This document shows positions 1 through 4,968 of a stretch of DNA of 5,636 nucleotides, one piece after another. A program made the position numbers and the translations under genes. The DNA is from Methanobacteriota archaeon (GTDB lineage Archaea; Methanobacteriota; Methanobacteria; Methanobacteriales; Methanobacteriaceae). Each line of letters begins with the position of its first letter. The first letter of the stretch is position 1. A model generated the notes under the pieces. It searched no databases. It was not told the DNA's origin and saw only the letters and a list, made by a program, of their open reading frames with translations. Where the stretch lies: NCBI GenBank assembly GCA_023409695.1, contig JAEYQZ010000192.1:1-5636 (forward strand). Reading direction: 5' to 3'.

Positions 1-57
1 TTCTTCAGCTTCTTCTTCAATATTTTCTTCAGTATTTTGAATTTCTTCATCTGACAT
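1..57 (-). CDS. N-terminus of an unidentified acidic protein (partial)
   Basis: Nineteen codons are visible before the window edge, reading MSDEEIQNTEENIEEEAEE on the minus strand. About half the residues are Glu or Asp, and there is no signal peptide or membrane segment. The ATG has the strongest ribosome binding site in the window, AAGGAGG at 64-70 with 6 nt spacing, so the start is well supported. Acidic, low-complexity N-terminal tails occur on many unrelated proteins (for example GrpE-type cochaperones and ribosome-associated proteins), so no function is assigned. It is co-oriented with nadC but 307 bp downstream of it, with candidate promoter and operator symmetry between, so it is probably transcribed separately. 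Confidence 0.75.
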   Translation of the reverse strand, partial: MSDEEIQNTEENIEEEAEE

Positions 58-63
58 TGAATT

Positions 64-70
64 CCTCCTT
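64..70 (-). promoter_or_regulatory. Shine-Dalgarno site AAGGAGG
   Basis: On the minus strand AAGGAGG lies 6 nt before the ATG at 57-55. It is a near-complete match to the anti-Shine-Dalgarno sequence and fixes the start of the partial gene, suggesting efficient translation. Confidence 0.85.
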
Positions 71-87
71 GTAAACTTAAAAAAATT

Positions 88-108
88 ATGTAAAAATAAA
101 TTTTACAT
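88..108. promoter_or_regulatory. 8-bp perfect inverted repeat, candidate operator
   Basis: ATGTAAAA (88-95) and TTTTACAT (101-108) are perfect reverse complements around a 5-nt spacer, ATAAA. The dyad sits 31 nt before the start codon of the minus-strand gene at 1-57, a position suited to a repressor site or a 5'-UTR hairpin. Further TGTAAA/TTTTACA half-sites occur at 70-75, 191-197 and 238-244, so it may be the strongest of a cluster. The sequence is AT-rich, so chance symmetry is possible. Confidence 0.4.
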
Positions 109-146
109 CTATAATTATTTTGTATCTAGTTTCATTTTAAGCATCA

Positions 147-166
147 ATGCATATAAATTTATGCAT
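147..166 (-). promoter_or_regulatory. TATA-like region within a 7-bp inverted repeat
   Basis: ATGCATA (147-153) and TATGCAT (160-166) are perfect inverted repeats around TAAATT. Read on the minus strand the element contains AAATTTATATG, a plausible archaeal TATA box. It would place the transcription start near 128 and give a leader of about 70 nt that contains the 88-108 dyad. Whether the symmetry is an operator or only AT-rich coincidence cannot be decided here. Confidence 0.35.
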
Positions 167-364
167 AAATAAGGGTCATTTCTTTAATTATTTTACACAT
201 GACGTAAATTATTTTCAGTGGCAATTATATCTTAACTTGTAAAAATTCTACATAAAATTAAAGCACCATTAATTCAAATTATGATAACTGAAAATATCGA
301 TTATACTTATGATTTGAATATTATGAAACAACGAACATGGATGCTTGGTGAATGTATTATATGC

Positions 365-1195
365 CTATGGTATCTCTAAACTCAAATCTAGAGACTTTGC
401 AGAATGAGTTATGTATCCTGTCGAAATGATATCTGCACTTGTTTTTGCATATTCAACAATATTTTCAGGAGTTATTCCTCCTGATACTTCAATTAAAACC
501 TTATCTCTCAAATTTTTAGATTCAAGGGATGAAAGCACTATTTCAATTTCATCGGGGCTCATATTGTCAAGCATAATGATATCCGCCCCTGCTTTTGCAG
601 CATCTACGGCACCTTTTTCATCTTCCACTTCTATTTCAATTTTTTTGGTAAAACTCACGTTCCTTTGTGCCATAATTACTGCCTCTTCGATGCTACCTAC
701 AATTGCAATATGGTTATCCTTAATAAGGACAGAATCGTCTAATCTGAACCTGTGAGTATCTCCCCCACCTACTTTAACCGCATTTTTTTCAAAAATTTGC
801 AGTCCTGGTGTTGTTTTACGTGTACCTGCAAGTATAATATTTTTATTTACTTCTCTTATTTTTTGAAGTGTATTAAATGTTAAAGTTGCAATGCCGCTCA
901 TTCTCATGAGAAAATTCAATGCAGTACGTTCTAAACTTAAAACTGTCTGTGCATTTCCTTTAATTTCCATAATAACATCGTTTACTTTTACTTTGTCTCC
1001 ATCCTGTTTTTTAACGGATGATTTAACTTTAAATTCATTAAATAAGTCAGATACGGCATCAATTCCTGAAATAATTCCATCTTCCTTAGCTATTATTATT
1101 CCCTCTGTTTCCAGGTCTTTAGGAATCAATGCACTGGAGGTAATATCTTCAAAACCTATATCCTCATAGACCATTTGCTTTAGAATATCTCTCAT
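365..1195 (-). CDS. nadC: Nicotinate-nucleotide pyrophosphorylase (quinolinate phosphoribosyltransferase)
   Basis: NadC converts quinolinate and PRPP to nicotinate mononucleotide, CO2 and pyrophosphate, the entry into the NAD nucleotide pathway; it acts in the cytosol. The 276-residue length is normal for the family. The N-terminal part (about 1-105) is the alpha/beta sandwich, with ERTALN at 89-94. The rest is the barrel, with TRKTTPG (125-131), GGGDTHR (143-149), LIKDNH (157-162), EIEVE (187-191), IMLDN (207-211) and EVSGGI (236-241); these carry the Arg, Lys, His, Glu and Asp residues expected to bind quinolinate and [13 protein letters not shown] followed by GGGDTHR is the archaeal-style variant. 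The start at 1195 has AGGGA 5 nt upstream; Met8 is a possible alternative. No other NAD gene is visible nearby, and rnz is divergent. Confidence 0.96.
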   Translation of the reverse strand: MRDILKQMVYEDIGFEDITSSALIPKDLETEGIIIAKEDGIISGIDAVSDLFNEFKVKSSVKKQDGDKVKVNDVIMEIKGNAQTVLSLERTALNFLMRMSGIATLTFNTLQKIREVNKNIILAGTRKTTPGLQIFEKNAVKVGGGDTHRFRLDDSVLIKDNHIAIVGSIEEAVIMAQRNVSFTKKIEIEVEDEKGAVDAAKAGADIIMLDNMSPDEIEIVLSSLESKNLRDKVLIEVSGGITPENIVEYAKTSADIISTGYITHSAKSLDLSLEIP

Positions 1196-1210
1196 ATTAA
1201 TCCCTGTTTA

Positions 1211-1236
1211 GCTATATAAAGTAAAAGATATAAATA
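1211..1236 (-). promoter_or_regulatory. Candidate nadC TATA region
   Basis: On the minus strand two TATA-like stretches lie close together: TTATTTATATC around 1225-1236 and CTTTATATAGC around 1211-1221. The upstream one would start transcription near 1203 and give a very short leader that still includes the AGGGA site at 1201-1205. The other would start at or inside the ATG. It overlaps the rnz promoter on the opposite strand, so the two genes may compete for transcription factors. Confidence 0.45.
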
Positions 1237-1239
1237 AAT
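1222..1239 (+). promoter_or_regulatory. Candidate rnz promoter (BRE/TATA)
   Basis: AAAAG followed by ATATAAATAA resembles an archaeal BRE plus TATA box. Transcription would begin near 1258-1262, giving a leader of about 35-40 nt. The site lies in the divergent nadC-rnz gap. Confidence 0.5.
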
Positions 1240-1285
1240 AACTCAGAAAGAATCGATTATACTCAATTTTATTAATTAATATCTA

Positions 1286-1291
1286 AGGTGA
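1286..1291 (+). promoter_or_regulatory. Shine-Dalgarno site AGGTGA
   Basis: AGGTGA matches the GGAGGTGAT complement of the archaeal 16S rRNA end and lies 6 nt before the rnz ATG at 1298, which confirms that start. Confidence 0.75.
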
Positions 1292-1297
1292 AATATT

Positions 1298-2197
1298 ATG
1301 GAGCTTGTATTTTTAGGAACGTCATCTGCAATTCCTACCAGCCACAGGAATCACTCTGCAGTGGCATTAAAAGCATTTGGAGAAATTTTTTTATTTGACT
1401 GTGGTGAAGGTACTCAGCTTCAGATGTCAAAGGCTAAAATAAGCCCTATGAAAATAAACAATATATTTATAACTCATTTTCATGGAGATCATATTCTCGG
1501 ACTCCCTGGAATAATTCAATCAATGGCTTTTAGAGGAAGAAAAAACCCGCTGCATATATTTGGTCCAAAAGGTCTTGTTGAAATGGTAAATATTATACGA
1601 AATTTTGGATACTTTTCACTTACCTTTGAAATTTATATGCATGAAATTGACGACGGAATTATACTGGAAGAAGAAAATTACAGGATAAGCTGTTCTAAGA
1701 TGAACCACACAGTTTTGAACTTCGCATATAGTATATATGAAAAAAGAAGGCCTAAATTTATAAGAGAAAAAGCAATAGCCCTTGGTATTAACCCTGGGCC
1801 TGATTTTGGGAAACTTCAGCAGGGTATTTCAGTAAAAGTAGGTGATGCAGTAATCCAGCCAGAGCAGGTTCTTGGGGAAGAGAGAAAAGGTCGTAAGATA
1901 ATTTATTCTGGTGATACCACTCCTTCAGAACAAATGGTAGAATTTGCAGAAGATGCAGATCTTTTGATACATGAATCTACTTTTGAGGGTATTTATGGAG
2001 ATAAAGCTTATGAAATGGGCCATTCTACATCTGTTCAAGCTGCAGAAATCGCAAAAAAAGCAAATGTTAAACGATTAATATTAACTCATGTAAGTACTAG
2101 ATATAAAAAATCAGATATTCTTGAGACTGAAGCAAAGGAAATATTTGAAAATTCAACAGTTGCAGAAGACTTTATGCAGATAGAAGTGGAGCGCTGA
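1298..2197 (+). CDS. rnz: Ribonuclease Z (tRNase Z), tRNA 3'-processing endonuclease
   Basis: RNase Z cuts tRNA precursors just after the discriminator base so that CCA can be added. It is a zinc-dependent metallo-beta-lactamase-fold enzyme that normally works as a cytosolic homodimer. At 299 residues this is the short form (about 300). Visible motifs: the N-terminal strand [12 protein letters not shown] (2-13), DCGEGTQ (34-40), and the HxHxDH zinc motif with H60, H62, D64 and H65. Further zinc ligands or catalytic residues are H137, D206 in YSGDT, H242 in GHSTS and H264 in LTHVS. Residues 150-176, including GINPGP, form the region of the flexible tRNA-binding arm. All key residues are present. 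The gene ends with tandem stops TGA TAA. It stands alone, divergent from nadC and 103 bp before the channel gene. Confidence 0.96.
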   Translation: MELVFLGTSSAIPTSHRNHSAVALKAFGEIFLFDCGEGTQLQMSKAKISPMKINNIFITHFHGDHILGLPGIIQSMAFRGRKNPLHIFGPKGLVEMVNIIRNFGYFSLTFEIYMHEIDDGIILEEENYRISCSKMNHTVLNFAYSIYEKRRPKFIREKAIALGINPGPDFGKLQQGISVKVGDAVIQPEQVLGEERKGRKIIYSGDTTPSEQMVEFAEDADLLIHESTFEGIYGDKAYEMGHSTSVQAAEIAKKANVKRLILTHVSTRYKKSDILETEAKEIFENSTVAEDFMQIEVER

Positions 2198-2223
2198 TAA
2201 GTTAATAGCCTGATTTTCGAATA

Positions 2224-2237
2224 ATTTAAATATAACT
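2224..2237 (+). promoter_or_regulatory. Candidate promoter of the MscS-family gene
   Basis: The 103-bp gap after rnz contains TTTAAATATA at 2225-2234. A TATA box here would place the start near 2257-2260, about 40 nt before the ATG at 2301. No clear terminator is visible between rnz and this site, so read-through is possible. Confidence 0.4.
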
Positions 2238-2300
2238 CTTTAACAATTTAGTTATCCAACATATTAATAAAAACTAGAAATCTTTAGGAACGTGAAATAG

Positions 2301-3056
2301 ATGGCCATCAGTACAATGTTTACGAATATACATTTTGATGATATTATTGCTATTGGTGTTACTTTAATTGCAGCATTTTTAATAGTAAGATTGACATCCC
2401 GTTTTCTTAAAAATACTCAAGTTAAATGGGATCTTGATGTAACTATGATTCAGGTCCTAAATGAAATTGTTAAGTACACCATCTATTTAATCGCTGCAGC
2501 TGTAATCCTCGGATTATTTGGAATCAATTTAACTGCCATTGCTGTAAGTTTGGGAGTAGTGAGTATTGTTGTTGGTTTTGCAGCGCGTGACACGCTTTCT
2601 AATTTTATCGCAGGAATGTTCATATTTTTAGATAAAAGTTTTAGAGTTGGAGACATTGTGGAAGTGTCTAATCAGAAAGGAAAAGTAGTTAAAATGGGTT
2701 TCAGGCTCACTACTATACTTACCTATGATAAAAAGATTATCACTATTCCAAATGCATTATTTTCAACTAATCCATTCATAAATCACACTGCATCTGATAC
2801 AAGAAGAGTAGATCTGGATATAATCATACCATATGCTATGGATCTTGAAGAAACTTCAAAATCTCTCGTAGATATGGCTACTGGACGTGATTGGGTCTTA
2901 AAAAAACCTAAACCCAAAGTTATAATTAGAGAACTTATAGATGTAGGGGTCAGATCAACATTATGTGTGTGGGTAAATGATCCATGGAGAGTTACAGAAT
3001 ACCGATCTGCTCTGGCAAAAGCATCTAAGACTCTTTTAAGAGATAAAGATATATAA
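2301..3056 (+). CDS. MscS-family mechanosensitive channel, short C-terminus
   Basis: This is a small-conductance mechanosensitive channel, a homo-oligomeric membrane protein that opens on membrane tension to release solutes during hypo-osmotic shock. Residues 12-34 and 54-75 are hydrophobic helices, and about 76-110 form the pore helix running into the conserved GFAARDTLSNFIAGMFIFLD and FRVGD (114-118). The MscS beta domain follows, with the GKVVKMGFRLTTI stretch and the IPNALF motif (149-154), and then the alpha/beta cytoplasmic domain. At 251 residues it resembles E. coli MscS (286) in the core. It stops at LLRDKDI, where family members usually continue with an I-P-(F/Y)-P segment and a last beta strand. 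Two in-frame TAA codons follow. Ribosome-binding support is modest (AGG at 2286, GTGA at 2292). Confidence in the family is high; the exact subtype is unknown. Confidence 0.92.
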   Translation: MAISTMFTNIHFDDIIAIGVTLIAAFLIVRLTSRFLKNTQVKWDLDVTMIQVLNEIVKYTIYLIAAAVILGLFGINLTAIAVSLGVVSIVVGFAARDTLSNFIAGMFIFLDKSFRVGDIVEVSNQKGKVVKMGFRLTTILTYDKKIITIPNALFSTNPFINHTASDTRRVDLDIIIPYAMDLEETSKSLVDMATGRDWVLKKPKPKVIIRELIDVGVRSTLCVWVNDPWRVTEYRSALAKASKTLLRDKDI

Positions 3057-3160
3057 TAAAAAGAAATGAATGATGAAGTTATTAATTAATATTCAATTTT
3101 CAAAACACATTGCTTAATTTAAATATTTTTGGATACTTTCTCCTTTAACTAATATTTATC

Positions 3161-3171
3161 ACATTTAAATA
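3161..3171 (+). promoter_or_regulatory. Candidate sortase promoter
   Basis: ACATTTAAATA, with TTTAAATA at 3164-3171, is a plausible TATA box that would start transcription near 3193, about 43 nt before the preferred start codon. Just upstream, 3124-3143 is T-rich and could serve as a weak terminator for the channel gene. Confidence 0.4.
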
Positions 3172-3223
3172 GATGAATCAATAATATACCTAATTAAATT
3201 TTTTAACTAACGATATAATATTG

Positions 3224-3233
3224 GAAGATGATC
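3224..3233 (+). promoter_or_regulatory. Ribosome binding site that decides the sortase start
   Basis: GGAAGATGATC resembles GGAGGTGATC, the complement of the archaeal 16S rRNA 3' end, and lies immediately before the ATG at 3236. This makes the upstream in-frame TTG at 3221, which overlaps the site, an unlikely start. Confidence 0.55.
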
Positions 3234-3235
3234 GA

Positions 3236-3850
3236 ATGGATTTAGCAATGTCCAGATATAAAATTTTAGCGGTTGTAGTTATTTTAGTGTGTGTAATTGT
3301 ATCTTCAGCTATAATAATCGTTGGTTACGAGAAATCTAAGGAATTAAATGCATATCAAAATAATTTATACCTTCGCGGAAATGGAAGCGCTCCTGTTAAT
3401 ATATTAGACCCTACCAGTTCTGTATCTGGAAGTACATCAGATGTATATCGGATTGTAATTCCAAGTATAGGAGTTAACGCTAGAATAAATTCTGATACTG
3501 TTAATGGGTACAATACTGTTTATCATTATCCTGAGAGTGTTGAACCCGGCCAAAATGGAGAATGTGGCTTTTTAAGCCATAGAACACATTATTCTGGATT
3601 ATTCCGTCAATTGGGAAGTTTAAAAGTTGGAGATGAAGTTATAATAAAAGATTATACAATATCTAAAAAATTTATATATAAAGTAACATCCAACGGAGAC
3701 GACATCAGATGGGATTATAAAGAAAATCCAATTTCATTTGCTCAAAGTGGAGAGCCCCGGTTGTTACTTATAACATGTTATCCTCCAGGAAGGAAGCTGG
3801 CAGCTTATATAGTCCATTGTAAACTGGTTTCTACCACCTCTTTAACTTAA
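3236..3850 (+). CDS. Sortase-family cysteine transpeptidase, membrane-anchored
   Basis: Sortases cleave a C-terminal sorting signal on exported proteins and join them to the cell envelope or to each other. With the ATG at 3236 the protein has 204 residues. Residues 1-7 are a short cytoplasmic end, 8-30 a hydrophobic anchor, 31-68 a Ser/Asn/Gly-rich linker, and about 70-200 the sortase barrel. The catalytic His is probably H115 in LSHRTHY, followed by FRQLGSLKVGDEV; the nucleophile is C181 in LLITCYPPG. The family's third residue, an Arg just before the last strand, is not where expected: that position reads A190 (AAYIVHCKL), and the nearest Arg is R186. TCYP recalls class D-type sortases, but the class is uncertain. 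No candidate substrate is visible in the window. The gene follows the channel gene by 179 bp with its own likely promoter. Confidence 0.9.
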   Translation: MDLAMSRYKILAVVVILVCVIVSSAIIIVGYEKSKELNAYQNNLYLRGNGSAPVNILDPTSSVSGSTSDVYRIVIPSIGVNARINSDTVNGYNTVYHYPESVEPGQNGECGFLSHRTHYSGLFRQLGSLKVGDEVIIKDYTISKKFIYKVTSNGDDIRWDYKENPISFAQSGEPRLLLITCYPPGRKLAAYIVHCKLVSTTSLT

Positions 3851-3864
3851 TTTTAGGATGCAGT

Positions 3865-3892
3865 TCCTTAAGAAGGATTACTTATTTTTTTT
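3865..3892 (+). terminator. Hairpin plus T-run after the sortase gene
   Basis: TCCTT (3865-3869) and AAGGA (3873-3877) can form a 5-bp stem, followed by an uninterrupted run of eight T's at 3885-3892. Archaeal terminators depend mainly on the T-run. It lies 14 nt after the sortase stop and marks the boundary before the ferredoxin module. Confidence 0.6.
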
Positions 3893-3954
3893 ATTCTGAA
3901 TTCATAAGGAATGGTATTTAATCCATATTAAGTAGTAATAATCTAATTAATTGG

Positions 3955-4060
3955 CTATTTTTAATAAAATTTAGACATTGAGTTTTGTTACATGGTAATA
4001 ACTTATTATAGTAAAATATTGAGATTATAAATGATTAATAGAAATATTTAATAGTAAAGA
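3955..4060 (+). repeat. Duplicated leader block, copy 1 (pairs with 4720-4825)
   Basis: Short identical blocks recur at offsets of 764-765 bp in the matching region before ferredoxin 2, including the 13-nt TTAATAGTAAAGA at 4048-4060 and 4813-4825. Both copies carry a TAATAA/TTATTA dyad, spaced 1 nt at 3996-4008 and 4 nt at 4760-4775. The common spacing argues for a shared origin and against chance. Confidence 0.6.
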
Positions 4061-4100
4061 AATTCCATACGTTAGGTTTTCCTGAAGGTTTAAAAACTAT

Positions 4101-4120
4101 TGAATTACTTTTCTAATTCA
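4101..4120 (+). promoter_or_regulatory. Conserved leader inverted repeat, copy 1
   Basis: TGAATTA (4101-4107) and TAATTCA (4114-4120) form a 7-bp perfect inverted repeat around CTTTTC, ending 69 nt before the ferredoxin 1 ATG. The same arms, lengthened, occur before ferredoxin 2 at 4869-4890. It may be a protein binding site or an RNA hairpin. Confidence 0.5.
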
Positions 4121-4189
4121 GGACAAAATAATGGAAAATCAAAGGACATCAATTTCCAGAGACTCTAAAGAAAAAACTGGACTGATATT

Positions 4190-4441
4190 ATGGTAAAAAT
4201 AAACGTAGACGAGGGCGCATGTGTTGGATGTGGATCTTGCGTTGAGGACTGTCCAAATGATGTATATGAATTGGATAGTGAGCATGGTAAGACTGTTGTG
4301 GTGAAAGAAGGGGATTGTATGGGATGTTTATCATGTCACGAAATTTGTCCTTCCCAAGCACTTGAACACGATGACGTACCTGTAGCTAAAAGGCTCTATA
4401 TTGACCTTAAGGTAAATAAAATTATAGATAAAATTTTATAG
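4190..4441 (+). CDS. 2[4Fe-4S] ferredoxin, copy 1
   Basis: A small cytosolic electron carrier of 83 residues with two complete four-cysteine motifs: C11, C14, C17, C21 (CVGCGSCVEDCP) and C43, C46, C49, C53 (CMGCLSCHEICP). Each set ligates one [4Fe-4S] cluster. The usual bacterial-type ferredoxin fold ends near residue 58. About 25 further residues, rich in Lys, Asp and Ile, form a C-terminal tail shared with copy 2 but more variable. Twelve of 83 residues differ from copy 2 (N5K, G9D, N23S and G45A in the cluster part; eight in the tail). The ATG has only a partial ribosome binding site, GGACTGAT at 4179-4186, weaker than that of copy 2. No gene follows within 500 bp, so it is probably monocistronic. 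The partner enzyme is not visible. Confidence 0.93.
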   Translation: MVKINVDEGACVGCGSCVEDCPNDVYELDSEHGKTVVVKEGDCMGCLSCHEICPSQALEHDDVPVAKRLYIDLKVNKIIDKIL

Positions 4442-4517
4442 AGACTTTAACATAAAATCTAGTGAAATAAACGCGTAAACAAGTACACTAGAAATATATT
4501 CTAAATAAATATGGAAT

Positions 4518-4538
4518 GATAATAAGGCTTTTATTATC
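4518..4538 (+). terminator. 8-bp hairpin, possible terminator of ferredoxin 1
   Basis: GATAATAA (4518-4525) and TTATTATC (4531-4538) are perfect inverted repeats around GGCTT. The hairpin lies 76 nt after the ferredoxin 1 stop. No long T-run follows, so a terminator or mRNA-stabilising role is only a suggestion. Confidence 0.35.
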
Positions 4539-4620
4539 TGCTATATCTTAAAGCAGCTGTTAAATAATTATTTTATCTGAAAAAAGTCATTAAACTGATT
4601 ATTATGTGCAGCTGGTTGGC

Positions 4621-4663
4621 ATGGTCAAAGAAATTATAGATATTAAAGTAAGGTCTTGACCAT
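4621..4663. repeat. Inverted repeat ATGGTCAA/TTGACCAT
   Basis: ATGGTCAA (4621-4628) and TTGACCAT (4656-4663) are perfect 8-bp inverted repeats with a 27-nt spacer. The right arm overlaps a tight palindrome, GGTC-TT-GACC (4652-4661). GGTCTT recurs at 4679-4684. The arms contain more G and C than the surrounding sequence. The role is unknown; it could be an operator or part of a small structured RNA. Confidence 0.45.
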
Positions 4664-4719
4664 TACAGGCTAGATGTGGGTCTTAAAACCATGATAATTT
4701 GATATAACAATTAAATTTA

Positions 4720-4825
4720 CTATTTTTTTATAATTTTGACTCTTCTTTTTATTATTAGGTAATAATTTGTTATTATAATTTACAGGGTGTTATGAACACG
4801 TAATATAAATCCTTAATAGTAAAGA
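4720..4825 (+). repeat. Duplicated leader block, copy 2 (pairs with 3955-4060)
   Basis: This is the counterpart of the region before ferredoxin 1, sharing CTATTTTT, GGTAATAA, the TAATAA/TTATTA dyad and TTAATAGTAAAGA in the same order and at almost the same spacing. Confidence 0.6.
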
Positions 4826-4827
4826 CG

Positions 4828-4837
4828 TTTTATATAG
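4828..4837 (+). promoter_or_regulatory. TATA box of the ferredoxin 2 operon
   Basis: TTTTATATAG is a close match to the methanogen TATA consensus. It predicts a start near 4859 and a leader of about 110 nt that would contain the inverted repeat at 4869-4890. The corresponding place before ferredoxin 1 lacks this box, so the two copies may be expressed differently. Confidence 0.55.
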
Positions 4838-4868
4838 AAAAATATCCCTACAAGGTAATATTATGAAT

Positions 4869-4890
4869 TGAATTAAATTTTTTTAATTCA
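4869..4890 (+). promoter_or_regulatory. Conserved leader inverted repeat, copy 2
   Basis: TGAATTAAA (4869-4877) and TTTAATTCA (4882-4890) form a 9-bp perfect inverted repeat with a TTTT loop, 78 nt before the ferredoxin 2 ATG. It matches the element at 4101-4120 but has two more base pairs and a shorter loop. If the TATA at 4828 is used, it would lie about 10 nt into the transcript, fitting either an operator or a 5'-UTR hairpin. Confidence 0.5.
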
Positions 4891-4956
4891 GAAAAATTGT
4901 GTAGGAAAGATTTATTTGGGTTAAATATCTTTCCAAATTGCTTTAAAAGGAAAAAT

Positions 4957-4964
4957 GAGGGGAT
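4957..4964 (+). promoter_or_regulatory. Ribosome binding site deciding the ferredoxin 2 start
   Basis: GAGGGGAT lies 4 nt before the ATG at 4969. Together with the alignment to copy 1, whose first residues are also MVKI, it shows that translation starts here and not at the in-frame TTG at 4897. Confidence 0.75.
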
Positions 4965-4968
4965 TGCT

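Larger units (their letters stand above)
58..364. other. 307-bp intergenic region, no convincing gene
   Basis: This stretch separates the end of nadC from the minus-strand gene at 1-57. It holds the two inverted repeats described separately and three copies of AATTATTTT (113-121, 186-194, 207-215). A loose dyad TTTAC/GTAAA lies at 192-208. No tRNA, CRISPR or sizeable ORF is visible. No T-run typical of a terminator follows nadC on the minus strand. Confidence 0.6.
3851..4189 (+). promoter_or_regulatory. 339-bp upstream region of ferredoxin 1
   Basis: After the terminator this stretch holds no convincing gene. From about 3955 it resembles the region upstream of ferredoxin 2: CTATTTTT at 3955 and 4720, GGTAATAA at 3994 and 4758, and TTAATAGTAAAGA at 4048 and 4813. 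An inverted repeat follows at 4101-4120. TATA candidates are the AAATATTTAATA stretch near 4042-4053 and TTTAAAAA near 4090; neither is as good as the one before ferredoxin 2. A 21-codon ORF at 4131-4196 overlaps the ferredoxin start. Confidence 0.55.
4442..4968 (+). other. 527-bp region between the two ferredoxins, no convincing gene
   Basis: The first 40 bases after the ferredoxin 1 stop loosely resemble the start of the V4R-like gene after ferredoxin 2, but with the ATG changed to ATA. They are followed by stem-loops at 4518-4538 and 4621-4663. From 4720 the sequence is the leader of ferredoxin 2. The longest ATG-started ORFs I see are only about a dozen codons. Confidence 0.55.

Noticed and set aside
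113..215. Three AATTATTTT copies as a CRISPR-like or iteron array
   Set aside because: The copies are only 9 nt, AT-only and unevenly spaced, without regular spacers.
323..379. 18-codon ORF beginning MKQRTWMLGE
   Set aside because: It has no ribosome site, overlaps the end of nadC on the other strand and matches nothing familiar.
373..394. TCTCTA/TAGAGA stem at the end of nadC as a terminator
   Set aside because: It lies inside the coding sequence and is not followed by a T-run on the minus strand.
411..755. Plus-strand ORF of 114 codons
   Set aside because: It lies opposite nadC, whose motifs are clear on the minus strand. The translation is a Ser/Ile-rich shadow with no recognisable domain.
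891..1169. Plus-strand ORF of 92 codons
   Set aside because: Also antisense to the N-terminal half of nadC, without a ribosome site or domain.
3051..3090. Frameshift at the end of the MscS-family gene
   Set aside because: Reading past the stops in either other frame gives only a few residues before another stop, with no IPFP-like segment, so early termination is more likely genuine.
3221..3235. TTG start for the sortase, five codons upstream
   Set aside because: The TTG overlaps the likely ribosome binding site for the ATG at 3236.
4606..4692. Possible tRNA or tRNA fragment
   Set aside because: AGCTGGTTGGC and GGGTCTTAAAACC faintly recall D and T arms, but there is no acceptor stem, anticodon arm or proper T loop.
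4897..4968. 24-codon TTG-started extension of ferredoxin 2
   Set aside because: Copy 1 has no such extension, the start would be TTG, and GAGGGGAT directly precedes the ATG at 4969.
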